Shown here: piece by piece, positions 61,406 to 64,000 of the stretch | How positions within the stretch are numbered: the first letter of the stretch is position 1 | Layout: the number at the start of each line of letters is the position of its first letter | NCBI RefSeq assembly: GCF_022818495.1 | Contig: NZ_CP089291.1 | Coordinates: forward strand, 2,187,501-2,251,500 | Direction: 5' to 3' | DNA from: Fodinisporobacter ferrooxydans | GTDB lineage: Bacteria; Bacillota; Bacilli; Tumebacillales; MYW30-H2 | Length of the DNA: 64,000 nt | Program-made: the position numbers and the translations under genes | Notes under the pieces: generated by a model | What the model was told of the DNA's origin: nothing | Seen by the model: only the letters and a program-made list of their open reading frames with translations | Databases searched by the model: none

Positions 61406-62632
61406 CTACAGATTCGAAAAGGAAATGGGGAGTGTGTCAAGACCTCGAAAGCCAATCAACCCTCTCCATTGTGGTTCATCGATCAAAAGTTCGAGCTTCG
61501 ATGTTCGCCTAAGAAGTGTTTGAACGGCAATTTGCCCTTCTGTTCGCGCCAAAGCTGCACCCAAACAAAAATGAATGCCCCACCCGAATGCAAGATGCTG
61601 ATTGGAAGTTCGCGCAATATCAAGTCTGTCAGGCTCAAAAAATACTTCAGGATCGCGATTTGCGGCACCTAAAAATAGATGCACTTGCTGGCCTTTTTTT
61701 ATGAATTGATTCCCCAATCGCATGTCTTCCGTTGCAAAGCGAACTGTCATTTGCGTGGGTGTTTCATATCTTAGAAATTCTTCAACCGCTGAAGAAATCA
61801 GAGAAGGATTTTGTTTTAATTGTTCCAATTGATCTACGTTCGATAGCAACAAAAGCATGCCATTGCCAATGAGATTCACAGTATTTTCATGGCCGGCATT
61901 CAATAATAAAATACAGGTTGCCAATAATTCATCTTCATTGAGTGGGTTTTCCTGCTTTGTTTCTGCGAGTAATGCACTAATAAGATCATGTTTCGGATCT
62001 TCACGCCGTTTTTTGATAAGATATTGAAAATATTCAATCAATTCACCGGCAACTTCCGCACCCTTGTAAAGAGTCGTATCTGTTCGAATCAAATCAATGG
62101 ATTGAATCAAGGTATTTGACCACTGTCGAAACCGTTCGCAGTCATCCATCGGCACTCCCAACACTCTGGCGATCACGATTGCAGGCAAAGGGAAAGCGTA
62201 ATCGGAGATAACATCCATCGTTCCCGCGTCCTGCTTTGAATCGATCAGATAATCGGAAATTTCTTGCACATGCTCTTGCAGGTGCTGTGTATGTTGGTTG
62301 AATACTTTGCTCACAAATGTACGGATTCGGGTATGATCCGGCGGATTTTGGAAGAGAAACATATGTTCCTGTAATTTTACGAATGGCCGAAATCTTCGAA
62401 AGACGTTTGAAGCTGCAATCCGCTTTTGGAAACGGGGATTTTTAAGGATATCGAAAACATCTTGATACCGTGTAATCATCCACCCTTCCTGCCCGGGCAA
62501 TGACAGCCAATGTATGGGATCATGGGAACGCAGCCAATGATATGTCGGATAAGGATTTGCAAGGAATTCCTTCGCAGTCGGATCGATTGTTTCTGTTTTG
62601 TACGTATTTTCATGTGAGCAGTTCTTTACCAT
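61406..62632 (-). CDS. bioI: Cytochrome P450 BioI (pimelate-forming)
   Basis: A 408-aa P450 much like B. subtilis BioI, which cleaves acyl-ACP chains to pimeloyl-ACP for biotin. The heme ligand Cys about 356 is in FGWGIHFCLGAALAR, the I-helix is LLNAGHENTVNLI, the ExxR is EEFLRYETPTQMT, and LLGAANRDPE-type text matches BioI. ATG 62632 follows GGAGG at 6 nt and lies inside the last codons of bioF, which makes coupling clear. Other P450 functions cannot be ruled out from sequence alone. Confidence 0.85.
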   Translation of the reverse strand: MVKNCSHENTYKTETIDPTAKEFLANPYPTYHWLRSHDPIHWLSLPGQEGWMITRYQDVFDILKNPRFQKRIAASNVFRRFRPFVKLQEHMFLFQNPPDHTRIRTFVSKVFNQHTQHLQEHVQEISDYLIDSKQDAGTMDVISDYAFPLPAIVIARVLGVPMDDCERFRQWSNTLIQSIDLIRTDTTLYKGAEVAGELIEYFQYLIKKRREDPKHDLISALLAETKQENPLNEDELLATCILLLNAGHENTVNLIGNGMLLLLSNVDQLEQLKQNPSLISSAVEEFLRYETPTQMTVRFATEDMRLGNQFIKKGQQVHLFLGAANRDPEVFFEPDRLDIARTSNQHLAFGWGIHFCLGAALARTEGQIAVQTLLRRTSKLELLIDEPQWRGLIGFRGLDTLPISFSNL

Positions 62633-63822
62633 GTGTGACCTCCAATCATCCCTATTTGTTTACCCACCAAGGATATTTTTTCGATTGCAAAATCCAAATC
62701 TTCCCGTTTATGTGTCGCCATGAGTGAAAAGCGGATTCGTGCCTGGTTCATTGGAACGGTCGGAGGTCGTATGGGAATCCCTGCAATTCCTTCTTCCAGC
62801 AATCTTTGGCTAAATTCCGTTGTTTGATCATTCGGGCCGATGAGAATTGGAATAATCTGTGTTTCGCTGCCGCAAATGTTAAATCCTAACTGTAATAACG
62901 AATTGCGAAAATATTCGCTATGCTCGAATAATGTCCTTCGCCGTTGATGTTCGTTTGGAACAATTCGAATCGCCGCATAAATGGCCCCAAGGATTGCAGG
63001 CGGCAGAGCGGTCGTGTAAATAAAACTCCGCATTTTGTTTGTAAAGTACTCCATTAACCACCGATCTCCGACAGCATATGCTCCAAAGCAACCCAATGCT
63101 TTGCTAAACGTCCCCATCTGAATCTCTACTTTATCCTGGAGTTTCATATGATGAACAAGACCCTCGCCATGTTCGCCGAATATTCCGCTGCTATGCGCTT
63201 CATCGACCATCAGAATGGCATGATAGCGTTCTTTTAACGTAACCAGGTCCTGCAGTTTCGCAAGATCTCCATCCATGCTAAAGACTGTGTCTGTCACAAT
63301 GAGTTTGCGCTTATGAAAAGGCGCTTGTTTCAATAATGTCTCCAAATGATTGAAATCGTTATGACGATAGCGTTTATGCTCAGATCTGCTCAAAATCACT
63401 CCATCGACAATACTGGCGTGGTTTAGTTTATCGCTGAATACGATTCCGTCCCGCCCGATAATCGAGGAAATCATTCCGATATTCGCCGAATAGCCGCTGC
63501 TGAAAATAAGCCCGGCTTCTGCGCCTTTCCATTTTGCCAAAGCGGATTCCGTTTGCTCATAAAGAGGATAGTTGCCGACAATGAGTCTTGAAGCAGCAGC
63601 GCCTGTACCGATTTCGCGAACGGCATGGATCATCGCCTCTTTTAGCCGTATATCGCCAGCCAGCCCCAGATAGTTGTTGGAAGAAAGATTCAGCAAATTG
63701 CGATGATTGATTGTAAGCCAAGGCTGTTCCGCCGCTTCCACTTCGGTTAATTTTCGTTTTTGAGAAAGTTTTTGCAGTTGTTCCAATTCTTCTTTTAATT
63801 CCGCTTTCCAAATCGTATCCAT
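62626..63822 (-). CDS. bioF: 8-amino-7-oxononanoate synthase
   Basis: A 398-aa PLP enzyme joining pimeloyl-ACP/CoA and alanine. LLNLSSNNYLGLAG, GTGAAASRLIVGNYPLYEQ, HNDFNHLE, VDEAHSSGIFGEHGEG and the PLP Lys about 242 in MGTFSKALGCFG are typical of BioF; the related glycine C-acetyltransferase cannot be fully excluded but coupling to a BioI-like P450 favours BioF. ATG 63822 (AAGG, 7 nt) is preferred to the in-frame ATG at 63867. Confidence 0.9.
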   Translation of the reverse strand: MDTIWKAELKEELEQLQKLSQKRKLTEVEAAEQPWLTINHRNLLNLSSNNYLGLAGDIRLKEAMIHAVREIGTGAAASRLIVGNYPLYEQTESALAKWKGAEAGLIFSSGYSANIGMISSIIGRDGIVFSDKLNHASIVDGVILSRSEHKRYRHNDFNHLETLLKQAPFHKRKLIVTDTVFSMDGDLAKLQDLVTLKERYHAILMVDEAHSSGIFGEHGEGLVHHMKLQDKVEIQMGTFSKALGCFGAYAVGDRWLMEYFTNKMRSFIYTTALPPAILGAIYAAIRIVPNEHQRRRTLFEHSEYFRNSLLQLGFNICGSETQIIPILIGPNDQTTEFSQRLLEEGIAGIPIRPPTVPMNQARIRFSLMATHKREDLDFAIEKISLVGKQIGMIGGHTW

Positions 63823-63857
63823 ATCATTTCCTTTTCCATTCTTTTTCTCCTGAACTC

Positions 63858-63875
63858 GTTTCAGCAAGCTGAAAC
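63858..63875. repeat. 8-bp inverted repeat upstream of bioF
   Basis: GTTTCAGC-AA-GCTGAAAC. Possible operator or small hairpin; not the known BirA box. Confidence 0.35.
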
Positions 63876-63942
63876 ATCGGGAAATCAGGTGGGAGTCTTA
63901 ACTCTGAAAGCATTATCATGATGCGTCTTTAGGATCTTTTCT

Positions 63943-64000
63943 TCAACTGCCAAGATGTGCTTCGATTGCAACAATATCCAGAGAATGCTCGATGGCATCA
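63943..64000 (-). CDS. Partial 3' end of an upstream minus-strand gene
   Basis: Nineteen codons running off the window edge, ending ...SLDIVAIEAHLGS and TGA. A bioF-linked gene is expected here, but these residues are too few to name a family. Confidence 0.35.
   Translation of the reverse strand, partial: DAIEHSLDIVAIEAHLGS

Noticed and set aside
63822-63867. Small out-of-frame peptide (14 codons) at the bioF start with a good ribosome site
   Set aside because: Too short and overlapping to separate from chance; no attenuator structure was found.

Overview
The window looks like a chromosome segment of a spore-forming-type Firmicute (Bacillales; the gene mix would fit Alicyclobacillaceae or Paenibacillaceae relatives, but the sequence alone does not fix the genus). 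Pointers are strong AGGAGG ribosome sites, many TTG/GTG starts, CcpA cre-like sites, c-di-AMP and ZTP riboswitches in Firmicute style, a ycsI/kipI/kipA/ycsF (5-oxoprolinase) cluster and a B. subtilis-like Hmp and BioI. It is mostly a catabolic and stress/redox region with one scarred accessory island. No rRNA, tRNA or CRISPR array was seen.

Layout. 0-5 kb: type III polyketide synthase, TVP38-type membrane protein, an NlpC/P60 wall hydrolase behind a c-di-AMP riboswitch, and purT behind a ZTP riboswitch. 4.6-9.7 kb: NRAMP-like transporter, YcsI and the PxpBCA 5-oxoprolinase. 9.7-16.2 kb: aminotransferase, nitrite reductase NirBD, the decayed start of a nitrate reductase gene, a NarK transporter and an HxlR regulator. 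16.3-22.3 kb: sugar-acid MFS permease, then IlvD/Edd dehydratase, LarA-like protein and zinc alcohol dehydrogenase. 22.4-23.4 kb: a pseudouridine synthase. 23.5-32 kb: a LacI-controlled sugar regulon (ABC importer, SDR dehydrogenase, FucU mutarotase, lactonase, aldo-keto reductase) that reads as oxidative, non-phosphorylating L-fucose (or related 6-deoxysugar) use. 32-33.5 kb: flavohemoglobin Hmp behind a CRP/FNR-type site. 33.5-38.3 kb: phosphatase, ATP-grasp and PIG-L deacetylase genes, and a sodium:solute symporter with a small membrane partner.

38.4-47.7 kb is the accessory island: AT-rich secreted-protein genes (two lipoproteins, a subtilase), a region of dense inverted repeats, a complete 3.57-kb IS-like element with terminal repeats and a 7-bp target duplication, two 5'-truncated genes fused head-to-head, a MITE-like palindrome, a broken PP2C phosphatase gene and the surviving kinase/STAS pair of a partner-switching module.

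47.8-64 kb: dienelactone hydrolase; an orphan CitT-type response regulator; an FMN-binding protein, ApbE and RnfD-like membrane protein forming a likely transmembrane flavin electron-transfer unit; a complete D-galactonate DeLey-Doudoroff operon (kdgK, eda, dgoD) with a BASS-type carrier; mazEF; a PAS-GGDEF-EAL protein; a c-di-GMP-I riboswitch leading a SANT-domain protein and hemD; and the coupled biotin genes bioF-bioI, with the last codons of another gene at the right edge.
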